Source: Lenzites betulinus
Lineage: Eukaryota > Basidiomycota > Agaricomycetes > Polyporales > Polyporaceae
DNA: 22,864 nucleotides
Direction of reading: 5' to 3'
Assembly: GCA_022264855.1 (NCBI GenBank)
Contig: JABYQU010000098.1
Coordinates: 1 to 22,864, forward strand
Part shown: piece after piece, positions 8,288-18,627 of the stretch
How the letters are laid out: each line of letters opens with the position of its first letter
How positions within the stretch are numbered: position 1 is the stretch's first letter
Translations under genes and position numbers: made by a program
Notes under the pieces: model-generated
What the model was told of the DNA's origin: nothing
Database searches by the model: none
What the model saw: only the letters and a program-made list of their open reading frames with translations

Positions 8288-8695
8288 CAGACTGAGAGAG
8301 GAGGGAGAGGAGGGCAGCGATCGAGATCGGAGATCGGGTGGGCGTCTGTGTACAGATCAAACTTTAGAAGGGAGAAGGGAGGAGGGATCCTGAGCTTGTG
8401 AGACGTTGCAAGACGCTGTGAAAGGTCGCTCTGCAGGGCCCCGGAGCTGTCGGAGCTACGCGGGTCTCTGCAGCGACTTATAACGCCTTGCCTTCCTCTC
8501 TTCGCCTTCGATCCTTCCCCCGAGCATCCCTCCCGGCCCCGCTTGCCTTAAGTCTCCCCTCCACCATCGTCTCCCGCGCTCCCGCCTCCAAGCCTGCCCG
8601 TTTTCCGCTCGCACTGCCAGAGCGCCGCCCTCCGACGACTCTGCGCCTCTCCCTGCGCTCCTGCGCTGCTGTGCCCGACCCTCGCTCTCGCTAGC
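8288..8695 (+). promoter_or_regulatory. Promoter-like purine-to-pyrimidine switch with TATA-like site
   Basis: The plus strand is strongly purine-rich at about 8288-8392 (repeated GGGAGA/GGAGG runs). It then has a TATA-like CTTATAAC at 8477-8484, and becomes strongly pyrimidine-rich from 8486 to about 8695 (CCTTCCTCTCTTCGCC and similar). A TATA-like site followed by a CT-rich tract is a common layout for fungal core promoters reading rightward. No convincing ORF follows. The best is a small frame from ATG 8868 to 9041 with a hydrophobic stretch KLALLAIVLPAVSM. The copy is at 20239-20646. Confidence 0.3.
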
Positions 8696-9440
8696 CGCGC
8701 TGTGCATTCTCAAGTACTCACGCGTGGGAGAGCTGGCCTTGAGTAAACATGCGCACGCAGGTGCAGGCGCAGAGCGCGGGCGTCTCGTCAGCCGTTTTTG
8801 CTCTCTACCACCTCGCTGCCCACCGCGTTCTTGCAGCACAGCGCCAGCCTCGACCGAATACAGCGTCATGTCTAGCCCCGTGCAGTCGTGTGCATGCGCA
8901 ACAACACCGCGACAGCGCACGATCAAGCTCGCGCTGCTCGCGATCGTCCTCCCAGCAGTCTCAATGGCGCCCCGCGGGAACGACTCCGAGCTGCTCTCCC
9001 TCATGCCCTCTCGCACTGGGACTCGCACGCGACCACACTGAAGACAGCAAGACCACACTGCATGCTGTCCGAACATCAGCGCTGCTGCGCCCCGCGCCCA
9101 ACAGAGAGAGAGCCGCCACACCGACGCCAAAGCGCCCGTCTCATATCCAGGTGCGTCCATTCGCACTGCACGCGTAATTACACTCTCAACAGCATCTGTA
9201 AGATCTCCAGAGCTCGCCTATGCTACGTACCATTCGCGCCACGGCCCCACAAGACGCCTGCCGTCTCGCGCCCAAACGCCGTCTGGCATAAGCAAGCACG
9301 ATAGGCACGCTTGCCTCGCCTGCGCCCACCATACTCGCCTCTCCACGCTACCGCCGCACATTCACCCCGCTCCCAGTACGAACACCGACGCGGGCCGAGA
9401 CGTCGCGCCGCGCCACGCGGCGCCTGACGCGCTCACCGCC
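8696..9440. other. No confident gene; small frame with hydrophobic stretch
   Basis: The plus frame from ATG 8868 to TGA 9041 (57 residues) holds one hydrophobic run of about 11 residues near residue 25, which could mimic a signal anchor. From 9042 the same frame stays open, without ATG, to a strong splice donor at 9454 (AAG|GTAAGT). The final stretch before the donor has mostly G or C in third positions. I cannot find a convincing acceptor. The copy is at 20647-21391. Confidence 0.3.
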
Positions 9441-9453
9441 ATGAGAGAACAAG

Positions 9454-9459
9454 GTAAGT
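9454..9459 (+). other. Consensus 5' splice site-like sequence
   Basis: ATGAGAGAACAAG|GTAAGT matches the eukaryotic donor consensus exactly and follows an ATG at 9441 in an open frame. No acceptor within 40-120 bases stands out (ACATTAG at 9668-9674 is about 220 bases away). The copy is at 21405-21410. Confidence 0.25.
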
Positions 9460-9908
9460 CATCCAAAACCTGCCGCCTGCCGCGCCGAGCCCTCTCTCGG
9501 CCGGCACGACGAAGCCCGCCACACCCGCATCGATGCACAAGGCAGCCCCGGGCGCACGCATACGTGCGCTCGGTGGCTCGTCCGTACGATCGCACTCCCG
9601 CTCCAGTCGAGCGCACTCGGATGGCGGGGCGCACGGAGGCAGGGCGCACGCAGTCCGTCTGTCACGACATTAGTGAGCGTGCGGACAGCAGGCGTCGCGC
9701 TGATAGACGGACATACCTCCCAAGGGGTGCTCCGCACCCATTGGCCAAGGACGTGGACCACGGACGATGGCGAGGGCAGTCGGCGGACGGCGTGCCGGCG
9801 ATTCGGCGCACACAGCGACGGCGGGTGTGCGACGCAGAGGGCGAATCCGTGCGGGGAAAGACGACGAGGAAGGGGGAGTGACGACCCGAGTGTGCTTTGC
9901 GTCGCACG

Positions 9909-9916
9909 TTATATAG
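9909..9916 (+). promoter_or_regulatory. TATA-box-like site
   Basis: TTATATAG stands alone in GC-rich DNA. About 80 bases downstream is an ATG at 9993 that opens a 17-codon ORF (ending at the TAA 10044-10046), followed by an ATG at 10082. A CT-rich tract (10017-10032) lies between. The short ORF could act as an upstream ORF. In copy 2 it stays open but two of its 17 codons change (Leu to Pro at 10009 and Ile to Met at 10040), so its peptide is not conserved. The copy is at 21860-21867. Confidence 0.3.
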
Positions 9917-10180
9917 CTGGGCGAGCGCGGCGCACGGGCCTCCGCGCAGCGTGCTCTTCCTACTTCGGTCTGCGCCGCGGCGCGTACGTACGATGTGTTA
10001 TTCACGTCTAATAGATTTCTTTCTCCTCTTCCACGGCATCCGCTAAGAGAACGCGACGCGCGCAGCCTCAGGGCAACGCCGATGGACGTCGGCAAGCCAC
10101 ACAAGGTGGCGCAGTCCCCAACGACCCGAGAGCACCACGTCCACCACCGCGTCCGTCTCCGTCGGTGCCCCCGCGACACG

Positions 10181-10239
10181 GTGAGCATCACCGCTCGAAA
10201 CGTGCCCTCCCTCGCTAACGCCCTCCTTCCCCACACTAG
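10181..10239 (+). other. Candidate 59-bp spliceosomal intron
   Basis: The donor is CACG|GTGAGC, the branch site is a perfect CGCTAAC at 10211-10217, and the acceptor is CCACACTAG, about 23 bases after the branch A. Length and spacing are typical of fungal introns. The ATG at 10082 opens 33 codons that join in phase 0 to a long Arg/Pro/Ala-rich frame. A different phase gives a shorter, better-composed frame (KSSAAPVPLGLVSAAASSRS and on, to a TAG near 10437) that lacks an upstream ATG. The copy at 22132-22190 is identical. Confidence 0.4.
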
Positions 10240-10857
10240 CCAAGTCTTCCGCCGCGCCCGTGCCCTTGGGCCTTGTGTCAGCGGCCGCCTCGTCCCGCTC
10301 GGTGCGCGCCTGCATCTCCGCCGACCACCCCGTCTCCATGGCCATCTCGGGTACGGAGCCACGGACGCGCCGCGGAGCACGGCGCGCGTACCGCTTACAC
10401 GCCGACGCGCGCGCCGCGCCGACCATTGGACACTAGCCACACAGCAGCGAGCAGAGGCCCGAGGGCAACGGCCGCCGCCCTCTCGCTGCCGCCCCGCCGC
10501 CGCGCGTTCCCCGCCCCTGGGCCTGGCGCACATCGGCGTCGCGCTCCCCGCGCGCCCCCGCCGTGCCCGCTGTCCCCGCCGTCGACGTCGCCGGGGTGTG
10601 TGGTGCACCCAGAAGATCGCACACCGCGCCCCGCCGCGGCGTCCCCGCGCCGAATCCCTTTGCACCCGCCCTCCTGTGCACGTTCTGCATACACCCACGC
10701 GTCCGCACCGCGATCCAAGGAGAAAAAAAACGCGCACTTTTGCGTGATTTCATGGGCGCGGCGGGGACACGGCGCGAAGACTGTGTCTCGTCGGCCGACG
10801 GCGCGGCTGCCGTCCGCGGCCTCCTGTAGACACGCCCTGGTGTACGATACGCACACG
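10240..10857. other. Very GC-rich DNA, no confident gene
   Basis: Frames stay open on both strands for hundreds of codons because GC is locally very high and stops are rare. Their translations are Arg/Pro/Ala/Ser-rich in every frame. An A-run (GGAGAAAAAAAACGCG) at 10721-10732 breaks the GC-rich stretch. The copy is at 22191-22808. Confidence 0.5.
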
Positions 10858-13070
10858 CCCGCGCAATTCCAGCTCGATCCGAGACGTTTTCGCTCTCGTC
10901 ATTTTCGTCATTTTCGCATGTTTTCAATACACATCCCGACCAAAATGCACACAGCGCGTCGGGATCGCGGCCGCTCCCCGTGCAACGCTCAGCGCAGTCT
11001 CGCGTGCACATGCCGCGTGCGCCCACCGACTCCCAACGCGATCCGCGCAGGTCCCAGTTGCGTCCATTCCGCGCATTTCCATGTGCATGCTCATGTGTGT
11101 GCAGACAGAATCGCCCGCCCCCGGCTCGCCCCGCGTCCCCGCGCCGCGCAAACGCGCAGACACGCTCGCCCACATGCCCCCAGTGCGCCCACAAAGTCCC
11201 AGCGCGGCGCAAGCAAAACTGGCCTTGGGTCCCGTCGCCGCCATTCCACGGCGGGGGCACACACAGAACAGGCCGCGGCGGCCGGGCCCCGCGTCGCCTG
11301 CCCTTCGTACGTGGGGAACATGCTTTTGTGCACGCACCGCATACGCTCACGCGTTCGCAGAGCTGTACGGGACAAAACAGTTTGGTGTCATTTCGCATGA
11401 TTTCATGCATGTGCATGCCCAATGGAGACCAAATCGGCCACCGCGGCTCGGCCGCTCGTCCCCGTCCGACGCAACTCGGAACGCGGGCTCGTGGATATGG
11501 CACTGGTGCGCTCGCCGAGTTTCGTCGCGGCCCGACGAGTTCTCATGCTCGACTTGTTCACACAGGGCCATGTTCGACTGGGAGCACCGGCAGAGGAAAT
11601 CGCGAACTGCGGCTCGGAAACTCGTCCCCACGCGACGCGACTCGGAACGCGAGCTCCACGATACAACCCCGGTATGCCCACCAAGTTCCGCTGCGATCTG
11701 ACGAGTTCTCACTTTCGACATTTGTGCACAGGGCCTGGGAGCACAGGCAAAGGAAAATCGCCACCGCGGCTCGGCCACTCATTCCCATGCCGCGCAACTC
11801 GGAACGCGAGCTCGTGGGTATGATACCGGTACGCTCATCGAGTTTCGTCGGGATACGACGAGTTCTCATGTTCGACTTATTCACACAGGGCCTGGGAGCA
11901 CTGGGAGAGGAAATCGTCGACAGCGCCTCGGCCACCTATCCCCATGCAGCGCAATTCAGAACGTGACATCCTGGATGCGGTACCGGTATGCTCAGCAAGT
12001 TTCGCTGCGTTCCGACAAAATCTCATGCCCGACTTCTGAACACAGCCATAAACAAGCACAGACGGACAAAAACGACGACCGCGCCTCGGAGACTCATTCT
12101 TATGCAACGCAACTCGGGACGTGGACTCCTGGACATAGGACCGGTACGCCCACCGAGTTTCGCTGCGTTCCGACGAGGTCTCAGGCTCGATCTCCAGACT
12201 CTGGCCATGGATGAGCACTGGCCGATAGAATCGCCCACCGCGCCTCGGCGATTCATCTATACGCCGCGCGACTCGGAACGTGCACTCTCGTGCATCGACG
12301 CGGTGTGCCCACCAACTCCCAGCGTGATTCGACGAAATTCCACTCTCAGCCCTCTGCTCGCCGGGGGTTGCGCCTGTGGACGAGCAGAGTCGGAAATCGC
12401 CGACCGCGGGCCAACCCGCCATCCCCCTCTCTCGCAACCTCGTACGGCCGCTCTTGGCCATGGGACCTACACGCGCAATCGATCTCGGCGCGGTCCGCGA
12501 AGAAACCCAGTCGCCCCTCCAGCCCCACGTCGGGTTGGTGCACCGATCATGAATTGCTTCGCGCGGGACGAGCGTCGGTCGCCGCACGACGCCATTTCGT
12601 AAGTGTACTCCCCTCCGTGTTCCGCACCTCCTCACCAATTTCCAGCGCGATCCGCGAAGGATTAGCATGTCATTTGCGCACAATGTCGTGTGCCCCCGCG
12701 TCGAATCGCCCACCCTCACTCGTCGCCGTATCCCCGCGCCGCGCGGCTCGGAGTGTGCTCTGCCATGCACAGGGCGCGTGTGCGTACGAAGTTCTAGCCC
12801 GATCCGAGAAGAACCACACAGCGGCATGCTGGGCAGTCGGTTTCAGGTGCTTTCGGATCGAATCGCTTCCAGCGACTCGACAATGCATCGCCGCGCGATG
12901 CCGTTTGGTACGTGCCTCTCCCACACAGACGATGCCCGCTCACCAATTTACAGCTTGATCCGAGCGGAAACGCTATTGTGCCTCTGGCGCGGCTCCATAG
13001 CGGCGGACACTGAAACAACGCGCTCGATTTGCACGCCGAGGCCCGAGTTCTATCCCGCAGCCACGCCGAT
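10858..13070. repeat. Divergent satellite array of about 157-bp monomers spanning the unit junction
   Basis: The core ACTCGGAACG or a close variant starts at 11474, 11640, 11797, 11954, 12112, 12271 and (weaker) 12437, giving spacings of 166, 157, 157, 158, 159 and 166 bp. A second anchor, CACAGGGCC-like, falls at 11561, 11727, 11884 and 12041 with the same spacing. The best-conserved monomers lie at 11400-12350. Copies become more diverged to the left (10858-11400, for example the CCACCGACTCCCAACGCGAT stretch near 11026) and to the right (12350-13070). The unit junction at 12024/12025 falls inside a monomer with no change in phase, so the macro-units join seamlessly through the satellite. 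The monomer length of 157 is not a multiple of 3, so no reading frame persists across monomers. Confidence 0.88.
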
Positions 13071-14937
13071 TGGGGAGCACACTCCCGTGTAAGGTCTCTC
13101 AACACCCAGCAAGCCGCGGCGCGATCCGAACGAAAAATATTCCGCCGTCCTGGCGAGCGTACTCAGCGGCGGATGGACATGGACATATGGGCACGTTGTG
13201 CCGGGCGTGCGCGCGCGCTCCGCATCCTCGTGTGGACGATTCGGAATAACCAATGGATATGCACCCCGTTTGCGTCGCTCGTCGCCAGCCGACGGAACAG
13301 CAACAAATGAAACTCGGTGCGCGAACGCCGAACTTCCAGTGCGGTGGCGCTCGGCTCGAAATTTCGGCGGACACGCGCAGCTCAGGGCGGCGGAGTGCTG
13401 TACGTGCGCACGCTGTTCTACCACTCACGTGAATCGAAGGGTGCGCCCCGTCTCTGTCCCCTCTGCCGCGTCGCGGCACGCCCGACCCCCTCCTCGCAGA
13501 CATACACAGCAAGTCGGGCGTGCGCAGAGTGCGCTCGAATGCCTCGACCCCAGACGGGCATCCTGGCACCCTGGTCAAACAACGGTCCGCTGGTTGCGAC
13601 ATTGCGTGCTTCGCCTGCTAACTATGTTCTGCCCCACAGGGTACTCCGGGAGCCGCTCAGGGCGCGGCGAAGGGGTTGCACCCTTGCGCCAACGCCGTGC
13701 GCGTCTGCGCCAAGTACGGCGCGTTCCGTCGCTTGTAGGGTGCGATCGGATTCGTCCCAACGCGAGGGATGTGGACGCACGCATGCCGAGCATGAATTTC
13801 GCTCGCCCCACTATGCGAGCTTCAAGCAGCTCAGGTACATTGCCGCAAGCGCGGTACAGGCGCCTGCCTGCAGCCTCGAACACAGAAGCCAGCCAGAGTA
13901 AGCATCGGAAATATATCTTCCGGAGTAGCCAGGGCGCACGCACTGCTCAGGCATCGAACGTACAGCCCTGCGCGTACGAACCTACTAACGCCGCGTTCAG
14001 CCGTAGCTACAAATGTAGACACTACTAGTGAATAAAATTACATGATCATTCTTCGCACACCTGGGGACAGGCGAAGGCTGTGGGTGTGCACCACGGGTAG
14101 GCGGGCAGAATAATCGCCACAGAACAGATGGCCGTGGCGTGGAAGACAAATGGCGCGGCGCCGTTCGCCTACTCTTCGCGAGCGTAGTACCTGCGCGCCG
14201 ATCGGATTCACATGTGCGGGTCACCAAGTAGACGTGGCTTGCGCCATGCGTGCAAAGTGGGCGCGCTAGAATCGGTCGGCGGATGTACGCCGGCGAAGCG
14301 TGGGCACTTGCATTGTCCCCACAGATCTGTTCTGGTTCGCGCAGCGCGAGGAGGGGGGACGTTGGAGCTGCTTCGCGTTCGCGTGCCTTATGCTCGGGCG
14401 TGTCGACTCGAGCGAGCCTCTGCTGTTTCCAGTACATACTGAGCTGAAATAAGACGTCAGGGCTTGAGTACACCGGATGCGCGCGCGCACACACTGAACT
14501 CACGCGGATGCTCTCCGGGGATAGCGCGCTCCCTCTTTTGGGTTGGAATCGAGCTCGCCAAATTCGAGGGTTACGCAAGGTTACGCCGAAGAGCGTAGGC
14601 GGGACGTCAGCCGTAGCGATAGCAATACAATCAAATCACCTACTCGAAATAATGCAACCCGACTTGTGATCGTCATGCTAGTACTCTATTTTCGAGGGCA
14701 CGCGGGGCGAGCAGGAGACCATGATGCCGCCTTGCAAATGTGAAGATGAACCCTAACGTCGTACAGTTCAGCCACTCGACCTACGGGATTGGTGGCGGCG
14801 GCACTCACGTCGAGGGGATGCAATTGCTATAGGCATGCGCACATGGCGAAGCGACCACGGTACGAGCCGCTGCTTGGGAGAGCGCATCCGACGTAGTGTG
14901 TATGATTTCGCATCTGCGTTCCGTGTGCGCCGAGCTG

Positions 14938-15534
14938 CTAGCGCGTCCCAGGTGTTGAGTGGTCGTCAGGGTCGAGGAGTCTAGTGTTGATGCGTTGACG
15001 GCCGAGTCGATCACGCAGTCCCCTCCGAAACGTCGCCAAGGCATGACGGAAGACAATATCATTGGCACGCCCGGCCGGCGTCGTTTTCTTGTTCAGGCAC
15101 ACGCAGGCGTAAGAGCTTACCAATGGTGTGGCGTTCAGCGGTATACTACCGTCGTGTGCACATGGTATTGGACAAAACTGTACACAACCTGTCGTCAGCG
15201 AGACGGGGTGGCGGGCGGATGAGCAGCACAGAGACTGACAGGAACGTACCAAGTAGTTCTCATGCCAAATAGCCGCGGGGACGTCGTGCAGTGCGGTACG
15301 CGGCGACGGCAGAAGTCGAATACAATCACGCAGGACCCTGAGAAGTGTTGTCCAAGTCGGCGTCACGCTAGCGACCATTTTCGGGGGCTTCCGGATATAA
15401 CACACGTTTCCATTCGTCTGCGCGGGTTCTGGTACATGCGCAATGCAATCAGTAAAGACTGAAACTCTAAACGAGCGAAATCACTCACCCGAGCTGGGAA
15501 TGGCTGCGCGAAAGCGAATCGCGCAGACGAACAT
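14938..15534 (-). CDS. Copy 2 of candidate two-exon minus-strand gene
   Basis: Sequence identical to 2919-3515 in unit 1, including the intron at 15429-15488. Identity over a 3-kb stretch without differences gives no test of coding. The same uncertainty applies. Confidence 0.2.
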
Positions 15535-15574
15535 GGTACGCGAGCGCGTTCCAGCGATAACGAAGATATCGTGA

Positions 15575-15979
15575 CACTCCTCCGAGGTCACTTACTATGT
15601 CTGCGCCCACCTCCGAACGGGAACCTACCTTGATCGAATTCGCCCCCCGCCCGAGACAGACGAGGGCCAAGAACCGAGATCAACGCGAGACAGGGTCTGG
15701 CTTGTGTTGCAAGACCTGCGAGACCATGTCATCCATCAGCCTGTGCTGCATTCTAGATGTGATTGCGGGGCTTACCAGATTGCGCAGACGCCGGCAGGAT
15801 ACGCGAAGGATATTGTGGCCAGGTGCGGGCACACGCTTGTGAGATGGCCGAGAGAGATCGCGTTCTGCGATGTGAGCAATATCGGGCGCGGCGCGGCGAT
15901 GCTCTGCGAGCTGCAGCGCCTGTGGAACCTGCCAGAGGGAGATCCGGCGCGGGTTCGCAAGCCTCCCGCAACAGGCGCA
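15575..15979 (+). CDS. Copy 2 of candidate coding exon with Cys/His cluster
   Basis: Identical to 3556-3960. If the locus is real, the window carries two intact copies of this exon 12.02 kb apart. Confidence 0.36.
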
Positions 15980-16476
15980 GCCGCGGCACCACGACTCCGT
16001 CCTTCGTCCTTTCTGATAGTCGGCAGGGCGCGGAGATGGCGGCGGCGGCAGCTAGGGAGGCAGGGACAGGGAACGGGCCGCAAAGGGGGTGCGCGTGGAT
16101 GGGCGCCGGGAGCTCGCGGTAGACGACCGGATCGACCGATTCTTGCTGTTGTCCGTGTTCGTAGGCGTCGACGAGGTGCTCGTTGGAGCGCGTGGCTAGT
16201 AGCAGCTCCGAGGGAGCATCTGGTACACTCATAAGTAGAGGCGGAGACCTTCGCCGAAGGCGGCAGTTTGGCTGCGGATAGTGCGTCGAACATTAAAGTA
16301 CATCTATCTACTCGTACTGTAGCATTCCGAGGAGGAAGCGGGGGCGTCGAGACGGCGGGCATGTGTGGTGGTGGCCGTCGAGGAGGGAGTCGCGGCGAAG
16401 TGGGGAGCGGGCGCTTCGACTGACAGTGGTTGCCAAAACGGGGACTTGATTCGTTTGGCGGCAACTGCTACTGAAC

Positions 16477-16680
16477 TTGACTTCGTTCACTCACCGCGCG
16501 CACAACGCAGACACAAATCTTGTGCGGAATGAGCATTGGCTGCGCGCAACGTGCGAGGCGACTGGAGAGCACTCGGGAGGCGGTCGGGAGGTGATAAGCT
16601 GCAGTCGGCGGTCGGCGGTCGCTAGCGCTCGCGCTGCCCAGCCCGCGCAGCTGCTCGTGGGCGGTACAAACTGGCAATAA
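16477..16680 (+). CDS. Copy 2 of possible terminal exon
   Basis: Identical to 4458-4661, with the AATAAA at 16676-16681 again overlapping the stop. Confidence 0.18.
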   Translation: MTSFTHRAHNADTNLVRNEHWLRATCEATGEHSGGGREVISCSRRSAVASARAAQPAQLLVGGTNWQ

Positions 16681-16781
16681 ATCAAATCACGCCTAGGGAC
16701 AATGGGGCCGGCCGCGGGTGTACATATGTAAATATCAGACTACGCGGCGGGACAAGCGGAATGTGAATTGCAAGCTGAGAG

Positions 16782-16943
16782 ACGGCGGAGATCGAGGATC
16801 TGATGAGGGATATTCAAGGGTTGCTACTGTTAGCGAAGCGAGAGGACCACCGCCTGCCAGTGTCACATACGCAGGCATATTTATTGATGAGGGCGCGTGT
16901 ATTACGTGGGACATCTATGGGAGAAATCGGCATATTAGCCTGA
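16782..16943 (+). CDS. Copy 2 of possible short coding exon
   Basis: Matches 4763-4924 except for one silent substitution (a GCA to GCG alanine codon). The protein reading is unchanged. Confidence 0.26.
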   Translation, partial: TAEIEDLMRDIQGLLLLAKREDHRLPVSHTQAYLLMRARVLRGTSMGEIGILA

Positions 16944-17269
16944 CATACCGAGGGCGCCGCCGCGCCGCTACCTCGCTTCCCCCACCCCCTCTCGCTCGAG
17001 TCTCGACTGTGCACACCGACCGCCAAGCACACGCCCTCTTCCCACCTTGCTGTACCCAATCGACGCCGCCGGGGATCGTCGCGGCGAGCTAGAGAGTGGT
17101 GAGTCGGCATTGTGTGATGTGCGAGAGTAGCCACTGACCTAGGCGGCGGCGGCGGCGGCGAGGGCGACGACTGGGCTCATTCGCTTTGGGCGGCCAGTTG
17201 TGGGAGGAAGAGGGACGGCGGAGGGCGTGAGTGCGGGTCGCAGGGTGGCGGTGGTGGGTGGCAAGTGCC

Positions 17270-17976
17270 ATGCGCGTGCGGAGCGGCACTCAGTACGTGC
17301 GTCGTGCGCGTTTCAAACTCGCGGGAGCCCTGCGCGGGACTGTGCGGTACCGTATATGGTACGGTACGGTGCACACTGCGCGACGACGCACCGAGTGCGG
17401 TACGCGGCGCGATGGCGTGGGTGGACGCCGGCACGCGTCGACTCGCTGTGCCGGGTGCGTTGATCACAGCGCCAGCCGGCCGTCCTCTTGCACGCGGAGG
17501 AGCTGGATCGCGTCAGAGATGTACGAGGCGGGCGACGACGTACGAGGTGAGTGGACGAGAGTTTTCTGTCCTGCGCAAGGAGCTCTGACGGGTGTGCAGA
17601 GCAGGTGCGGCGCGCGCGCTGGGACGAGTGCGAGGGCGCAGTGAGCGCGTCGAGAGGGGCGCGTACAGCGAGTACGACGCGGGCACGCGCGTCGCGCAGT
17701 GAGGACGCGTCCGGGGTCGAGAGCAGGGCGGCGAGGGCGGAGTCGCGGGAGACGGGGAGTCGGCAGAACGGCGGTGGCGGTGTGAGGGAAAGCGTCGCGT
17801 TGTGGGTGCGCCGAGCGGAAGCGCCAGATGGGCTGCGGGCGTCTAAACACTTGCGCTCTCATTCGTGTTTCTGCGCCCCTCGTGCGGACTCGAGCGAGCG
17901 AGCGCGGATGAATTTTATTGTGTTTTCTATGTACACGGCGTGCCTACCAGTGCGAGTCCATGCCCTGCGAGTCTGA
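17270..17976 (+). CDS. Copy 2 of candidate two-exon ORF
   Basis: Frame and splice sites are kept (intron 17547-17599), but three residues differ from unit 1 (Arg to His, Glu to Asp, Cys to Arg). An open frame persisting through five substitutions with no indel is compatible with coding but not evidence for it. Confidence 0.18.
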
Positions 17977-17999
17977 GCCCATCCCTGAGTCCCCTCCGA

Positions 18000-18088
18000 G
18001 TCGCAGAACCCCCGGTGTCCATCGCAGCACCCCCTCCTCGTCGCAGAGTCCCCTACTGCCTGTTCGTCGCAGCATCCCCTACTGCCCG
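18000..18088. repeat. Minisatellite, contracted copy (four units)
   Basis: Units begin at 18000, 18021, 18040 and 18066. Compared with copy 1, three units (26+20+26 = 72 bp) are missing. The surviving last unit joins directly to the shared CCGCCGAGTCCGAGTCCG flank. Flanking indels of one, two and one bases bring the net length change to -68. Confidence 0.9.
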
Positions 18089-18345
18089 CCGAGTCCGAGT
18101 CCGTGAATCTCCTCCTGGCAACTCACACGCAGCACCCCGGCCCGCAAGATCACGCGACGCCAGTCAACGTGCTCCGCCCTGCAGAGGGCCACCCGGGCCC
18201 GTGCTTCCCCTCCCAAGTTCATATCTCCCCCAGCGCTCCGGTGCCCCGGGGGCGGCGCATGCGGTACACTCTATCATAGCGAGACTTGCGTGATGCAGCC
18301 ACTGCCGCCGATCCTGTTCGACATCCGTACGACGATACTGTATCG

Positions 18346-18627
18346 ATGGTCCGCCCGCGAGATCATCACCCAGCCGCTTCCCCCGAGTGTGTGTTCCTGC
18401 ACAACGACATGATGTTACGACACTCTCTCATAGCCGCGTACAACATGATCAGGATCACACCCCGTCGCTCGAACTCGTCGTACCGGCGCGCCGCCAAGCT
18501 CGCCCTACACACACGACCACACGGCACTCAACTACTCAAGCTCGAGGACCCACTTGTATGCACAACCGGACCTGCGCGACGCGGACGGGCAGCGCCACCG
18601 CAAAGCCTCCATGCGCAGGTACCGTAA
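18346..18627 (+). CDS. Copy 2 of low-confidence ORF
   Basis: Identical to 6395-6676. The same doubts apply. Confidence 0.13.
   Translation: MVRPRDHHPAASPECVFLHNDMMLRHSLIAAYNMIRITPRRSNSSYRRAAKLALHTRPHGTQLLKLEDPLVCTTGPARRGRAAPPQSLHAQVP

Larger units (their letters stand above)
1..12024. repeat. Tandem macro-repeat, unit 1 (about 12.02 kb)
   Basis: Base 1 onward reappears almost exactly from base 12025, in the same orientation and with no spacer. The offset is 12024 at the start, 12022 by base 80, 12025 by base 642, 12019 from about base 1880 to 5980, and 11951 from about base 6200 to the end. Segments 1880-4875 and 6200-9712 show no difference from unit 2 that I could find. The unit carries a satellite array at both ends (one array when units are joined), a minisatellite and several low-confidence coding-like frames. 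It may be a chromosomal tandem array, a recent segmental duplication, or a circular molecule assembled past its closing point. The sequence alone does not decide. Confidence 0.97.

Noticed and set aside
8456..9166. A 236-codon minus-strand open frame
   Set aside because: It is the complement of the pyrimidine-rich promoter-like tract, so it encodes a Gly/Arg/Glu-rich product dictated by the purine-rich strand.
10273..11400. A 376-codon plus-strand open frame, the longest in the unit
   Set aside because: It lies in extremely GC-rich DNA and runs into the satellite, where monomer length (157 bp) cannot keep a frame. The product is Arg/Pro/Ala/Ser-rich throughout, and frames on the other strand are about as long (for example 9670-10737). 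Long stop-free stretches are expected from composition alone.
10858..13070. CRISPR or coding repeat protein
   Set aside because: Monomers abut directly with no unique spacers, and a 157-bp period breaks every reading frame.
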